Part shown: piece after piece, positions 25,088 through 33,600 of the stretch
How the letters are laid out: each line of letters starts with the position of its first letter
Numbering within the stretch: position 1 is the first letter of the stretch
DNA from: Sphingomonas sp. LY29
Lineage (GTDB): Bacteria; Pseudomonadota; Alphaproteobacteria; Sphingomonadales; Sphingomonadaceae
Assembly (NCBI RefSeq): GCF_035593985.1
Contig: NZ_CP141587.1
Coordinates: forward strand, 496,001 to 560,000
Direction: 5' to 3'
Length of the DNA stretch: 64,000 nt
Notes under the pieces: generated by a model
What the model was told of the DNA's origin: nothing
Seen by the model: the letters and a program-made list of their open reading frames with translations, nothing else
Database searches by the model: none
Translations under genes and position numbers: made by a program

Positions 25088-27679
25088 TTATTTGGGTATC
25101 GCGATCTTCGTAATCGCGATGTCGTCGTACCAGGCGTCGATCGAACCGGGAGTGACACCCGACGCGCTTAGGCGAAGCTCTTGTGACGGGCATGCCCCAG
25201 AAATGTGCAAAATACGTTCGACGGTGATCCACCCGTTTTCTTCTGGCGAACGGGTGGCCGCGCCCGCCGGCACAGCCTTCCCTTCCCGGCACGTCACTGA
25301 CCATTCAAAGCCGTCAAGCGCCGCGGCACTATCGGTCTGGGCGCGGAATGTCAGTCGGTAGGTGCCGGGATCAAGTACGATTGCTTGTTTAAGCACGGCG
25401 CCGGTGGCGCCGCTCCTGGCGCGAGCCTGGATCGCTAAGCCTGACGGAGAGGTTGGCGGCGTTCCCAGCTTTGCCGACGCATCCAGGATCCCTCCCGAAG
25501 ACCATTTAAACGGAATGGCTCCTGCCTTCAGGTCACCATTCTCAAGGCCTTTGAAATCGCCTGCGGTGACATTACTTCTATTTGGACTTTGTGCACCCGC
25601 AAAGCGCCTCCAGCTATCGAAAGCCCGCCGATACTCGCCGCTCTTCACCAGCGATCCGACATGAGCAGCCGCCTCAGCTTCGGTCGGCGGAGCCTCGGAC
25701 CTTCCGAGCGAAATCAATATCTGTTCATGGGCTGCAAGTTGCGCCGGAGTCAGATCCGCGAGCGTGGTCATGAAACTACCGCGCCATTTCGGGTTATCCG
25801 ATAGTCGCGTCGCGATCGCCTGCGCCGCGACTGCAGTAGTGCTGATGCTTCTCAGGAGCGGAAAAAGCTGTTCGCGAAACAGGTCGCGGCGCAGAAGAGC
25901 GTCGGCACGTTGCGCAGCGACATCGAAGTCGCTGATCTCCAGCGCGCGATTCATCACCCACAGTTGGGTAACTGGATCGCGCCACCCTCCCCTTGCAGCC
26001 ACGCCCATGAGAGTGGCCGCTTCGGCAGAGCGTCCCTGCTGTTCGTACACCAACGCAAGCGTGGACAATGAGCGGACGTCGAGCGGCGCCTCGGCCAGTG
26101 CATCGGTTGCAAGAGTCCCTGCCTCATCTGGATTGCCGGCGCGAAGGCTCTCGACCGCAGCCAGGCCCGCCGCGCTCGGCGACCAAGGCGACATCGGCCG
26201 GACCCCCGCTAGGCCGCCGTTTTTCACGGCATTGTCAGCCAGGCCAATAACGAAGACCTGCGCGAGCAATGCGACAGGCACGAGGAAGCCGAACCCCAGC
26301 GTCACCCCTCGTTTGGCGCGGTTCACTTTCTGGCGCTGCTCGGAATTGGCGCCACCCCTCTTTCCGACCCTGCCCGGCGCACGGGTCATCAAGGCGCACA
26401 GAAACCCGAACACCGCCACAAGCGACAACATGCGCAGTGGATAGTCGACGACGGAGTGGAGCAGGATCAACGCGATCCCGATGAGAGCCGCGCCAGCCAA
26501 GACGCTCTCCGCCGGGTCCCAAGACCCGCGAAGTAATCGCCGAACGGCGAGGCCGAGGAAAAAAACGAACGCAGCCAGCGGCAAGACGGCGAACGCGCCG
26601 CCCTCCAAGAGGAGCTCAAGATAATCATTGTGCGCGTGATTGACGTAGGCGCTGCTCACGGTCGACAAAGTTTCGACCGACTGGTGGATAGGGACGAAGG
26701 TACCGAAGCCCGACCCGAATGGAGAGAAATCGCGGATCGCAACAAGCGTGTCCTGCCAATAGTCGAATCTGGGGTCGTCGGTAGCAAAGCGCGCGATCAC
26801 GGCTTGCGCGACAGAGTTGTTCAGCGCGAAGACCAGAAGTACCGATATACTTGCAACCACGATACCAAGCGACTTCCAGCGCAGGCGAACAGGGAACAGC
26901 AAGACCAACGCCGCAGGGAGGACTAGTAGAAGCAATGCATTTCCCATTCTCGACGATGTTGCCAGCGTACCAGCGACAAACAGTCCGATCGTGCCGACTG
27001 CAATCATCCTCGCGGATGGGCTCGACCTCTTCGCCCACGCGATGCGCCCCAGCGCCGCGGTCAACGCCATAGCAATCAGCAGGAAATCAGCTTGATGATT
27101 TCGGTTGGTGAACAGGCCGACGCCATGGTCACGGTGACCGGTGTCAAACGGATTGAGCGAGGTTTCGCCCCCGCTGGCAATTTGCAGCGCGCCCGCAGTT
27201 GCCCCCAAGATGGCGAAAACGACTAGGGCGTACGCCAGCTTCAGTCGCTCCGCGTGAGACAGGTGAATTACGGCGACGATCATCGCGATCCCGGGGAGCA
27301 GTGCGAGCGCCGATCGTTTTGTCGCCTCCGGATCTAAACTCAGTGGCATCCATGCGTCCGCTCGGTCTATCAGTCCGAGCACCTCAACTGAGCGCTCACG
27401 GCCGGGCAATTCGTGCCAGATGGACGGAGGCAACGGCACCAGTTGAAGCAATGGCGCAAGAACAATCAGTCCGACGACGGCGACGAGTAGTGTCGCCTCA
27501 CGGCTCATCACTCGCCCGTGCCTAACCGCCAGAAAATAGAAGATGACGACGATGGCGGCCGCTTCGACTGCCATTTCCAGTAAAGGGTAACGCGTCCCCG
27601 CGCCGCCGATCGCTAGCGCAAGCCCAAAGAAGAAAGCGGTAAGCGGAAAAGCGATGGTTTTCATACTGGAAGCTGCCAT
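25088..27679 (-). CDS. O-antigen ligase/polymerase-family membrane protein with TPR and C-terminal extension
   Basis: 863 residues. The first ~470 carry 11-12 hydrophobic helices and the Wzy_C block: FDYWQDTLVAIRDFSPFGSG, then VNHAHNDYLELLLEGGAFAV, typical of WaaL/Wzy enzymes. Residues ~490-670 form TPR-like repeats (ESLRAGNPDEAGTLATDALA), and the last ~170 look like a beta-rich carbohydrate-binding-type domain ending DAWYDDIAITKIAIPK. Such fusions occur in Sphingomonadales exopolysaccharide loci and may act as the polymerase or ligate chains. It is upstream of the Wza-type gene on the same strand with a 212-base gap that may hold another promoter. Confidence 0.85.
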   Translation of the reverse strand: MAASSMKTIAFPLTAFFFGLALAIGGAGTRYPLLEMAVEAAAIVVIFYFLAVRHGRVMSREATLLVAVVGLIVLAPLLQLVPLPPSIWHELPGRERSVEVLGLIDRADAWMPLSLDPEATKRSALALLPGIAMIVAVIHLSHAERLKLAYALVVFAILGATAGALQIASGGETSLNPFDTGHRDHGVGLFTNRNHQADFLLIAMALTAALGRIAWAKRSSPSARMIAVGTIGLFVAGTLATSSRMGNALLLLVLPAALVLLFPVRLRWKSLGIVVASISVLLVFALNNSVAQAVIARFATDDPRFDYWQDTLVAIRDFSPFGSGFGTFVPIHQSVETLSTVSSAYVNHAHNDYLELLLEGGAFAVLPLAAFVFFLGLAVRRLLRGSWDPAESVLAGAALIGIALILLHSVVDYPLRMLSLVAVFGFLCALMTRAPGRVGKRGGANSEQRQKVNRAKRGVTLGFGFLVPVALLAQVFVIGLADNAVKNGGLAGVRPMSPWSPSAAGLAAVESLRAGNPDEAGTLATDALAEAPLDVRSLSTLALVYEQQGRSAEAATLMGVAARGGWRDPVTQLWVMNRALEISDFDVAAQRADALLRRDLFREQLFPLLRSISTTAVAAQAIATRLSDNPKWRGSFMTTLADLTPAQLAAHEQILISLGRSEAPPTEAEAAAHVGSLVKSGEYRRAFDSWRRFAGAQSPNRSNVTAGDFKGLENGDLKAGAIPFKWSSGGILDASAKLGTPPTSPSGLAIQARARSGATGAVLKQAIVLDPGTYRLTFRAQTDSAAALDGFEWSVTCREGKAVPAGAATRSPEENGWITVERILHISGACPSQELRLSASGVTPGSIDAWYDDIAITKIAIPK

Positions 27680-27919
27680 CCGTCCCCACCATCATAATCC
27701 GCTCCGCCAGTCCAGAAGCGATCTTGGCAGGAACGTCTCCTCGAAGGCGGAGTTGCCGCCTTCGCCAAGAACGCGTTGCAATATCGCCACGTTTTAGCCT
27801 TTGACGACTGGAATCATCGGTCCAGACAAAGACTTAGTTTGCTTTTCCACCGTGTTCACTATTGTCTGCTTATGACTGCTGTGCGAAAGCCAGTCCGAAT
27901 CAGGTTCAGGAGAATTGTT

Positions 27920-28219
27920 GTGAGTATTGTTCGCCGAGTAGCAGCGACCGCAGCCGCGGTGGCCCTTTTGAGTGTTGCCTCGGTTGCCAATGCGGCGCAG
28001 CCGGTTCGTCCCGCAGATTCGACAGCGCAAGCACCTGCGCCAAGCGCGGCCGTTCCCGCTCAGACCGGCACAACTGCAGGTGTGAACGCTGGCGTGAAGC
28101 CTGCTGGGTCTAAGTCGGCCAGAGGCCTCAACACGGCTGTTGTTGTTGGCGCCGCCGTCGCTGTCTCTCTCGGCCTCGCAGTCGCCCTCGCGGCCAGTGG
28201 TTCGAGCAGCCCCGACTGA
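27920..28219 (+). CDS. Small exported protein with C-terminal membrane helix
   Basis: I chose GTG 27920 because AGGAG lies seven bases upstream; the product is then 99 residues starting with a standard signal peptide (VRRVAATAAAVALLSVASV, cleavage after ANA). The mature part is a Pro/Ala/Thr-rich linker and then a hydrophobic helix (AVVVGAAVAVSLGLAVALAA) with a short Ser tail. No enzyme motif. It is divergent from the ligase/polymerase gene and ends at its own terminator. A surface-tethered or assembly-accessory role is only inference. Confidence 0.72.
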   Translation: MSIVRRVAATAAAVALLSVASVANAAQPVRPADSTAQAPAPSAAVPAQTGTTAGVNAGVKPAGSKSARGLNTAVVVGAAVAVSLGLAVALAASGSSSPD

Positions 28220-28246
28220 TCTGATCTTTATTTTCAAAAAGAATGG

Positions 28247-28277
28247 GGTCCGCCTTCATGGTGGGCCTTATTTTTTG
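28247..28277 (+). terminator. Rho-independent terminator
   Basis: GGTCCGCC (28247-28254) pairs with GGTGGGCC (28260-28267), allowing two G-T pairs, around a 5-base loop, followed by TTATTTTTT. It is 27 bases after the stop of the small exported protein. Confidence 0.75.
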
Positions 28278-29046
28278 AGTGCTGGTAGCAGCGCGACCGA
28301 GTTTCTCTCGCTGACAATCTTATCGTGGCTCTTCAGCAAATCGCTCAACGAGTTAGGCCTTGCTTGCGGTTCGACCCGTGCAAACCATCACATACCCCTA
28401 CAATCCAGTAGTCGCCGTCTCTGAACGTGAGATCGACGCTCGCTAACCCACCGCAGTCTTCTCGTATTGCGAGCAACGCGACAAATAGTCCGCTGCAAGT
28501 TGCACCCTTGCGTGCAGCTCCCGGGGCCCACAAGGCTCATGACGGTCGTCCGGCGCGTTCGACGCCGTTGCGCCGCTCCTGATAAGCAATCGCCTTCGCG
28601 TTGCGCGTGATGGAAATCATTTCACGCCCATTGCCCGAGGGTAGCGCACTCTAACTCTGGATGGCTGCTGGTGCGGCCTAAGAATAAAGCGAACGAGCAA
28701 CTCTGACTGATTTTAGACCGGTACGCCGGCCACTGTCAGAGGGAGTAAGGTTTGATGGAGAAAGGAAGCGGCTGATGCTTCTGAGATATGAAGTTCGGAG
28801 GTGTCTTCCTCCCACGAAGAGGCACCAGTCAATGAGAAACGAACCCCACCCCCGATCTTCGGTCGACGTTCCCTGGATAATTGATTGGGTCCGCCCTCAG
28901 TCCATCGCCTCACAATGTCCGATGGAATTTCCGCCCCCCGCAGTCCTAATGAAGACATGCGACGCCGAATGCCGCCAGCTGTGGTTTCTTCCGAAGCTGG
29001 ACCGCGGCCTCCGGGATTGCCAAGAGACGTCGTTCCTGTTCAAACA
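28278..29046. other. Long intergenic region before the FixJ-like gene
   Basis: About 770 bases without a supported gene. The FixJ-like frame extends open upstream to 28885, but that part has no family similarity. A 62-codon minus-strand frame at 28345-28533 is discussed under rejected items. Confidence 0.4.
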
Positions 29047-29724
29047 ATGGCGCTCGATTCAAATCCCACACGCTCGAAAGGGCAAATAGGATGGAATTAT
29101 GCGTTGAAGTCGGCCGGCGGTAACGACCCTGCTCCGTTACGCATTTACGTGGTCGACGATCACGTCGAGATGTGCGCATCGCTAACCGCGCTTCTCACCT
29201 CATATGGTTTCTTGGTGACTTGCTTCACCGATCCCTTGGAATTTTTGAACGGACGATCGTCGCTTACCCCTGGTCTGGTGCTTCTCGATTTGCGAATGCC
29301 CGGGAGGACCGGTCTCGAGGTTCTTGAGGCAATCGAAAAGGACCTTTCGAATTTCCCGACTGTCGTCATCACGGCGCACGGCGAGATTGACGCGGCGGTC
29401 CGGGCTATCAAGCTGGGCGCACGAGACTTCATCCAAAAACCATTCCGCGACAGCGCTTTGCTGGAAGTAATTGAGAAGGTCACCTACGATTTCAGGAAAG
29501 AGCTACGTCCAAAGTCTTGTAAGCTAGCCGACGTCTTGACCCCGCGGGAATACGACGTCGCGCAAGCCCTGACGAAGGGTAAGACGAACAAGGCAATTGC
29601 ACAGGAGCTCGGCATCAGTGTCCGGACCGTCGACATGCACCGTGCACGGGTCATGCAGAAACTGGGTTGCCGATCCTTGGCCGACTTACTTCGGCAGGTC
29701 CTGAGCGCAACAGCACAGGCTTGA
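29047..29724 (+). CDS. FixJ-family response regulator (receiver plus LuxR-type HTH)
   Basis: The conserved part begins PLRIYVVDDHVEMCASL, has phospho-acceptor motif LVLLDLRMPGRTG, the TAHGEIDAAVRAIKLGARDF stretch typical of FixJ, active-site Lys in IQKPF, and a C-terminal LuxR-type HTH (LTPREYDVAQALTKGKTNKA then SVRTVDMHRARVMQKLG). It is a transcription activator controlled by phosphorylation; the likely kinase is the HEINQPL-type sensor at 30553. The start is unsure: ATG 29047 lacks a good ribosome site, TTG 29104 is possible, and the frame is open back to 28885. Confidence 0.88.
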   Translation: MALDSNPTRSKGQIGWNYALKSAGGNDPAPLRIYVVDDHVEMCASLTALLTSYGFLVTCFTDPLEFLNGRSSLTPGLVLLDLRMPGRTGLEVLEAIEKDLSNFPTVVITAHGEIDAAVRAIKLGARDFIQKPFRDSALLEVIEKVTYDFRKELRPKSCKLADVLTPREYDVAQALTKGKTNKAIAQELGISVRTVDMHRARVMQKLGCRSLADLLRQVLSATAQA

Positions 29725-29919
29725 AATACTTGCACCCGTCTGAGACTTGGTTGAACGCCCCACGATCCGGCCGGGCTCCGACAGCCGGGCCATTAATCGG
29801 TAATGCTCCGCCAGACTTAAATACATGTCGTCCAAGCGACGATTTCGGTTGGTGGCAGCTTTGACCGCCACGTCTTGCAGTCGTTTAACCCAGTACGAGG
29901 AACTCGGGGCCATCTCCAT
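29686..29919 (-). CDS. Small helical protein downstream of the MarR-like gene
   Basis: ATG 29919 lies seven bases after the MarR-like stop codon with GAGGG four bases upstream. The 77 residues contain a convincing amphipathic helical core (YWVKRLQDVAVKAATNRNRR then LDDMYLSLAEHYRLMARLSE) of the kind seen in many tiny Sphingomonadales proteins, followed by a less ordered tail. The last 39 bases overlap the 3' end of the convergent FixJ-like gene. I do not know a function; coupling to the regulator suggests an accessory role. Confidence 0.45.
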   Translation of the reverse strand: MEMAPSSSYWVKRLQDVAVKAATNRNRRLDDMYLSLAEHYRLMARLSEPGRIVGRSTKSQTGASISSLCCCAQDLPK

Positions 29920-29926
29920 AACGCCC

Positions 29927-30394
29927 TCAAGCCATCGCCACGTCAGACATTCCCTCAAGATACGACCGCATTTTCGTCGAGCCGTCTGATGAGAGGGACA
30001 TGAATTTCCGGCGACCATCGAGAGGGTCATCGGTGCGTACGATCAGGCCTGTATCAGTTAAATGCTTAATCCACCGCAGGGCCGTCGTCTGAGGTACGTC
30101 AGAGGCTGCGCAGAGACTTGCGACCGTCACACGCTGCTGACGCAATTCTGCGAGCGCAAGATCGAGCAGCATGTCCCAAGCGGGGTCGGCGAACAGATCG
30201 GCGGAGAAGAGTTTCTGGCGAAGCCGGCGGTTCTTGATGATGAGCATCAGTTTGCGTTCGCTCTGAGCCGCGGTCACGAGGTGTTGTGAGAGACGCCCGT
30301 CGCCGACTAGGGTCGGCGCAGGCGAAAACGACTTGACGCAATCCGGCATTACGAACGCGCCCTGACTTGAAACCTCTTGGTAGGATTTAGCCAC
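29927..30394 (-). CDS. MarR-like winged-helix transcription regulator
   Basis: 155 residues from GTG 30394, chosen because AGGAGG lies five bases upstream; the longer frame to 30436 lacks such a site. The C-terminal half shows a winged-helix DNA-binding domain: AELRQQRVTVASLCAASDVP, TTALRWIKHLTDTGLIV and the wing DPLDGRRKFMSLS, the DxRxxxxxLT pattern of MarR proteins. The N-terminal 60 residues are unassigned. It is divergent from the sensor kinase at 30553 and shares its intergenic region, so it may control that gene or itself. Confidence 0.8.
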   Translation of the reverse strand: MAKSYQEVSSQGAFVMPDCVKSFSPAPTLVGDGRLSQHLVTAAQSERKLMLIIKNRRLRQKLFSADLFADPAWDMLLDLALAELRQQRVTVASLCAASDVPQTTALRWIKHLTDTGLIVRTDDPLDGRRKFMSLSSDGSTKMRSYLEGMSDVAMA

Positions 30395-30552
30395 ACAGCC
30401 CTCCTGGAGTTTTCCGAGCAATACTCCTCTGGCCAAATCGAACGACGACGGTAAGCTCGCGATTATACGACAGTAAAATTACCGTATGCCCGAGGTCAGC
30501 GTCTTCGCGGTGTCTTTGTCTGGGTTTTTCCCGTTCAGATCGGAATTGCACG

Positions 30553-32607
30553 ATGCTGAAGAATTGGACCACGACGGCAGGGAAGTCTCTCACCCGGTCT
30601 CCGCAAGCGTTTATTACGGTTTTTGCCGTGGTTTCGATTGGTGCGATTGTCGCGCTAACCGCCCATCAGCTTGCTTTTGAACGGGAGCAGGCAGCTGAAA
30701 ACGTCGTCAGGGAGAATCGGGCGCGCGTTCAGAGCTTCGAGCAATACGTTCTGAGAACCCTCGAGGTGGCAGATCTCGCCACAAGGCACGTTGAACACCT
30801 GACCCGTTACCATAATGGCAGCAGCTCGCAGCTGCCTTTTACCCCAAACGACGCCGCCCTCTCCCCGATCTTCACGACGGTGGTGGTCAAGCTCGATACT
30901 GACAGGCTTCTGACAACGAAAGGCATGCAAGTCGACGCGCCTACTAGTTCGCGTCTGCTCAATTACGCTCGATCGGGGCGCGGAGATTTGGTGGTCACAC
31001 CTCCCCTCCCCATGACGAACGGCAGGACAGAAATAGCAATTGTCAGAAGCCTACCTACCTACCCGGCAGGGTATGTTGCTGTGTTCGTCGATCCGCGTCG
31101 GTTCACGCAGTTTGCCGACAACGTGGCGTTCTCAAGTCAGGACCTCATCTCACTGATTGGGCTCGATGGCATCACAAGAGCTCGCCGTACCGGCAACGAA
31201 TTCACCAATGGGGAGCGCGTCGCTGGCTTGGTAATGGAGCGGCAAAGACGGTATCCGAACGGGAATTACATGGGGCCCAGCGTACTGGACGGAATACCCC
31301 GCTATTTCAGTCACCGCAGGCTGGCTCAGTACAAGCTCTTCGTGACAAGCGGCATGCCAGAGACGATCGTAGATGAGCGGACTGCACAGAGACGACTAGT
31401 TCAGCTCATCGTTATGGCGCTCGCAATCCTTGCCATTCTCGGTGCCTCCTCCGTCTTACTCCTCACCATTCGCAAGCGAGAGAGAAGGCTGCGGCAGCTA
31501 ACTTTGTCCAATCAGCGCCTGAACGAAGCGCAGCGTCTCGGCTCGATGGGCGATTGGGACTATTTCCCGGCAACGGATGAACTCCACTGGTCCGACAATT
31601 TGCGTCAGATGTATGCGCGATCGCCGTCAGAGCGGGTATCCTCGCTCCAAGAAGTGGGCAGATATATATCGCCAGAGAGCGCCGAGCGTATCAAGACGGC
31701 CATGGAATACGTCATCGCGACCAAGGAGGAAACAACCTGGGATCTGGAAGCGACCATGCCCGATGGACGGCGCAGCATGCGCAGAATTATTGCGGCGCCA
31801 ATCGTCGACGACGAGGGGCATGTACTTGGGGTTCACGGTACCGACCAGGACGTCAGCCGCGAAGCAGACATGCGAGCGCTCGAAATCCGTCTCTCCGAAC
31901 TTGCTCGGCTGGATTCAATGCGCGCACTGGCGGCAACACTGGCTCATGAAATCAATCAGCCCCTAGGCGTGGCCGCGAACTATCTTGGCGCGGCCACTCG
32001 TACCTTGGCAGCGCCAGCCGGGGAGGCGAGCAGCGTAAATACATTTCTTGAGGCGGCCAAGGACCAGATCGAATACATTGGCCATATAATCGCCAGTGCC
32101 CGAGACATGGTCGGACGCTCCGAAGCGAACACTCAAGAAACCTCTGCAGTAGATCTCTTCGAAAGCGTCCGGACTCAACTCGCAGCATCGCAGAGCCTGC
32201 GCAGCGTTCGCCTAGAGGTTACAATTCAACGTGAAGCAGAGATTATTCGGGCCAATTTGGCGCAAGTGAAGCAAGTCCTCCTAAACTTGATCAAGAATGC
32301 CATCGAAGCCGTCCCTGCCGACCGCGTCCCGCGGATCGCAATTGCCGTTTCGAGGGACGAAGCGAATAATCTGAAATTCGAGATCCAAGATAATGGTGCT
32401 GGTTTCCCCAAGACCAAAGCTGACCCGTTCTCTGCGCTGAGCACGACGAAGGCTGGCGGCATGGGTTTTGGCCTCCCCCTCGCGCGGACAATCGTTGAAA
32501 GCCACGGCGGCAAGATTTGGGTCGAAAGGTCCAGTTCGGAGGGAACCACAATTGCTTTTTTCCTAGAAGTTAATACGAATGACAGCCTTAATTTGGCCCA
32601 AGCATGA
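30553..32607 (+). CDS. Membrane sensor histidine kinase (FixL-like HisKA, PAS)
   Basis: 684 residues: membrane helix at about 18-38, periplasmic sensor domain of ~240 residues resembling Cache/LapD-like input (REQAAENVVRENRARVQSFE), second helix near 283-305, PAS around 320-440 (LNEAQRLGSMGDWDYFPATD), HisKA with LAHEINQPLGVAANYL (His465), and HATPase motifs VLLNLIKNAIEA, QDNGAGF and GFGLPLARTIVESHGG. No receiver. Likely partner is the FixJ-like regulator at 29047. A small gene follows 28 bases downstream. Confidence 0.9.
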   Translation: MLKNWTTTAGKSLTRSPQAFITVFAVVSIGAIVALTAHQLAFEREQAAENVVRENRARVQSFEQYVLRTLEVADLATRHVEHLTRYHNGSSSQLPFTPNDAALSPIFTTVVVKLDTDRLLTTKGMQVDAPTSSRLLNYARSGRGDLVVTPPLPMTNGRTEIAIVRSLPTYPAGYVAVFVDPRRFTQFADNVAFSSQDLISLIGLDGITRARRTGNEFTNGERVAGLVMERQRRYPNGNYMGPSVLDGIPRYFSHRRLAQYKLFVTSGMPETIVDERTAQRRLVQLIVMALAILAILGASSVLLLTIRKRERRLRQLTLSNQRLNEAQRLGSMGDWDYFPATDELHWSDNLRQMYARSPSERVSSLQEVGRYISPESAERIKTAMEYVIATKEETTWDLEATMPDGRRSMRRIIAAPIVDDEGHVLGVHGTDQDVSREADMRALEIRLSELARLDSMRALAATLAHEINQPLGVAANYLGAATRTLAAPAGEASSVNTFLEAAKDQIEYIGHIIASARDMVGRSEANTQETSAVDLFESVRTQLAASQSLRSVRLEVTIQREAEIIRANLAQVKQVLLNLIKNAIEAVPADRVPRIAIAVSRDEANNLKFEIQDNGAGFPKTKADPFSALSTTKAGGMGFGLPLARTIVESHGGKIWVERSSSEGTTIAFFLEVNTNDSLNLAQA

Positions 32608-32635
32608 GCTGACAGCTGGGTTCAGGCGGGGGACT

Positions 32636-32857
32636 ATGAGCGAGAAAGCGGTATCCACAGGCGTCGGGATTGACGGTGCAATGCGCCTCATGACGGAGGC
32701 ACTTATTATTCTGGACGAAAACGATATGCCGGCTGACATCGGTGCGCATCTTGACCTGGCAATCAATCGTTTGCGGGATCACATGCGAGGTCCGATCCAA
32801 CTTTTCGTGTCAGAGGTCGCAAATGGCGAAGCACGCCCGCCGGAACTGGCAGGCTAG
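32636..32857 (+). CDS. Small conserved-type hypothetical protein
   Basis: ATG 32636 has GGGGGA six bases upstream, giving 73 residues; the longer frame from 32579 overlaps the kinase gene and lacks a site. The core EALIILDENDMPADIGAHLD then LAINRLRD resembles short Sphingomonadales proteins with the pattern LLDExxxxxxAxHLxxAIxxL, which are often encoded beside two-component genes. Helical, soluble, no enzyme motif. Same strand and 28 bases after the kinase, so probably co-transcribed. Confidence 0.65.
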   Translation: MSEKAVSTGVGIDGAMRLMTEALIILDENDMPADIGAHLDLAINRLRDHMRGPIQLFVSEVANGEARPPELAG

Positions 32858-32994
32858 TGAGTACATCAAGCCGTAATCGGAAAGCTTGAATGCCATTTTC
32901 TAATGCCATCCGAGACTGCAAGACCGGGAGCGAAACTCACCGCAGCTGACCGACCGGCTTGCGCCGAAACGCCAAATCTCTGCCTTATGCTTCG

Positions 32995-33600
32995 CTAAAT
33001 CTGGTGCTCAAGTGCTACCCTTATCGCCTCCGGGCTCGTACGCACGGCAAGCCGTCGAAGCAGGTTCGCGCGGTGCATTTCCACGGTTCTCACGCTGAGA
33101 TTCAAATCGAAAGCAATCTGCTTGCTGGACAGTCCTCGGGCCAAGTGATGCAAAACCTGTCGTTCTCGCGGCGTCAGGGCCTCCAAGCGATCAAGTTGCT
33201 CACGCCATGCATGATCCGCTTGCCGCTTCTTCTGCGACACGCGCAAGGCGTCCGACAGAACTCCCATTAGTCGCTCTTCCTGAAATGGTTTTTGCAGGAA
33301 ATCGGTTGCTCCCTTCTGGATGCAACTCACTGCTAACGGTATCTCGCCATGCCCTGTCATGACGACGACGGGCCATTCGAACTCCATGTCCCTCAGCTGG
33401 TCGAGGACACTCAGGCCGTTCGTTTTCGGCATTTTCAGATCCAGCATCACGACACCCGGACCAAGCTGCGGCACGGCGGTAAGAAAATCATCGCCACTTG
33501 AAAAGGACTGAACCTGAAATTCGTGGGCAGCTAAAAGGCTGACGAGCGAGTGCGCAAATTTTTCGTCGTCGTCCACGACGTAAATCGTGTCCTTACTCAC
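32995..33600 (-). CDS. FixJ-family response regulator
   Basis: About 201 residues from GTG 33600, which overlaps the end of the upstream kinase gene by 8 bases; a start at 33621 is also open. Receiver motifs: YVVDDDEKFA, VVMLDLKMPKTNG, TGHGEIPLAVSCIQKGATDF and LQKPF; C-terminal LuxR HTH: LTPRERQVLHHLARGLSSKQ and SVRTVEMHRANLLRRL. It forms a standard FixL-FixJ pair with the PAS kinase encoded immediately upstream on the same strand. Target genes are unknown. Confidence 0.92.
   Translation of the reverse strand: MSKDTIYVVDDDEKFAHSLVSLLAAHEFQVQSFSSGDDFLTAVPQLGPGVVMLDLKMPKTNGLSVLDQLRDMEFEWPVVVMTGHGEIPLAVSCIQKGATDFLQKPFQEERLMGVLSDALRVSQKKRQADHAWREQLDRLEALTPRERQVLHHLARGLSSKQIAFDLNLSVRTVEMHRANLLRRLAVRTSPEAIRVALEHQI

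Noticed and set aside
28345..28533. 62-codon minus-strand frame with a plausible-looking segment (DLTFRDGDYWIVGVCDG)
   Set aside because: Could be the remnant of a gene, but no family was recognised, the upstream part looks random and no ribosome site was seen; not enough support.
30003..30030. Start of the small MarR-linked gene at 30030
   Set aside because: That start lies inside the MarR-like coding region; ATG 29919 directly after the MarR stop with GAGGG is better.
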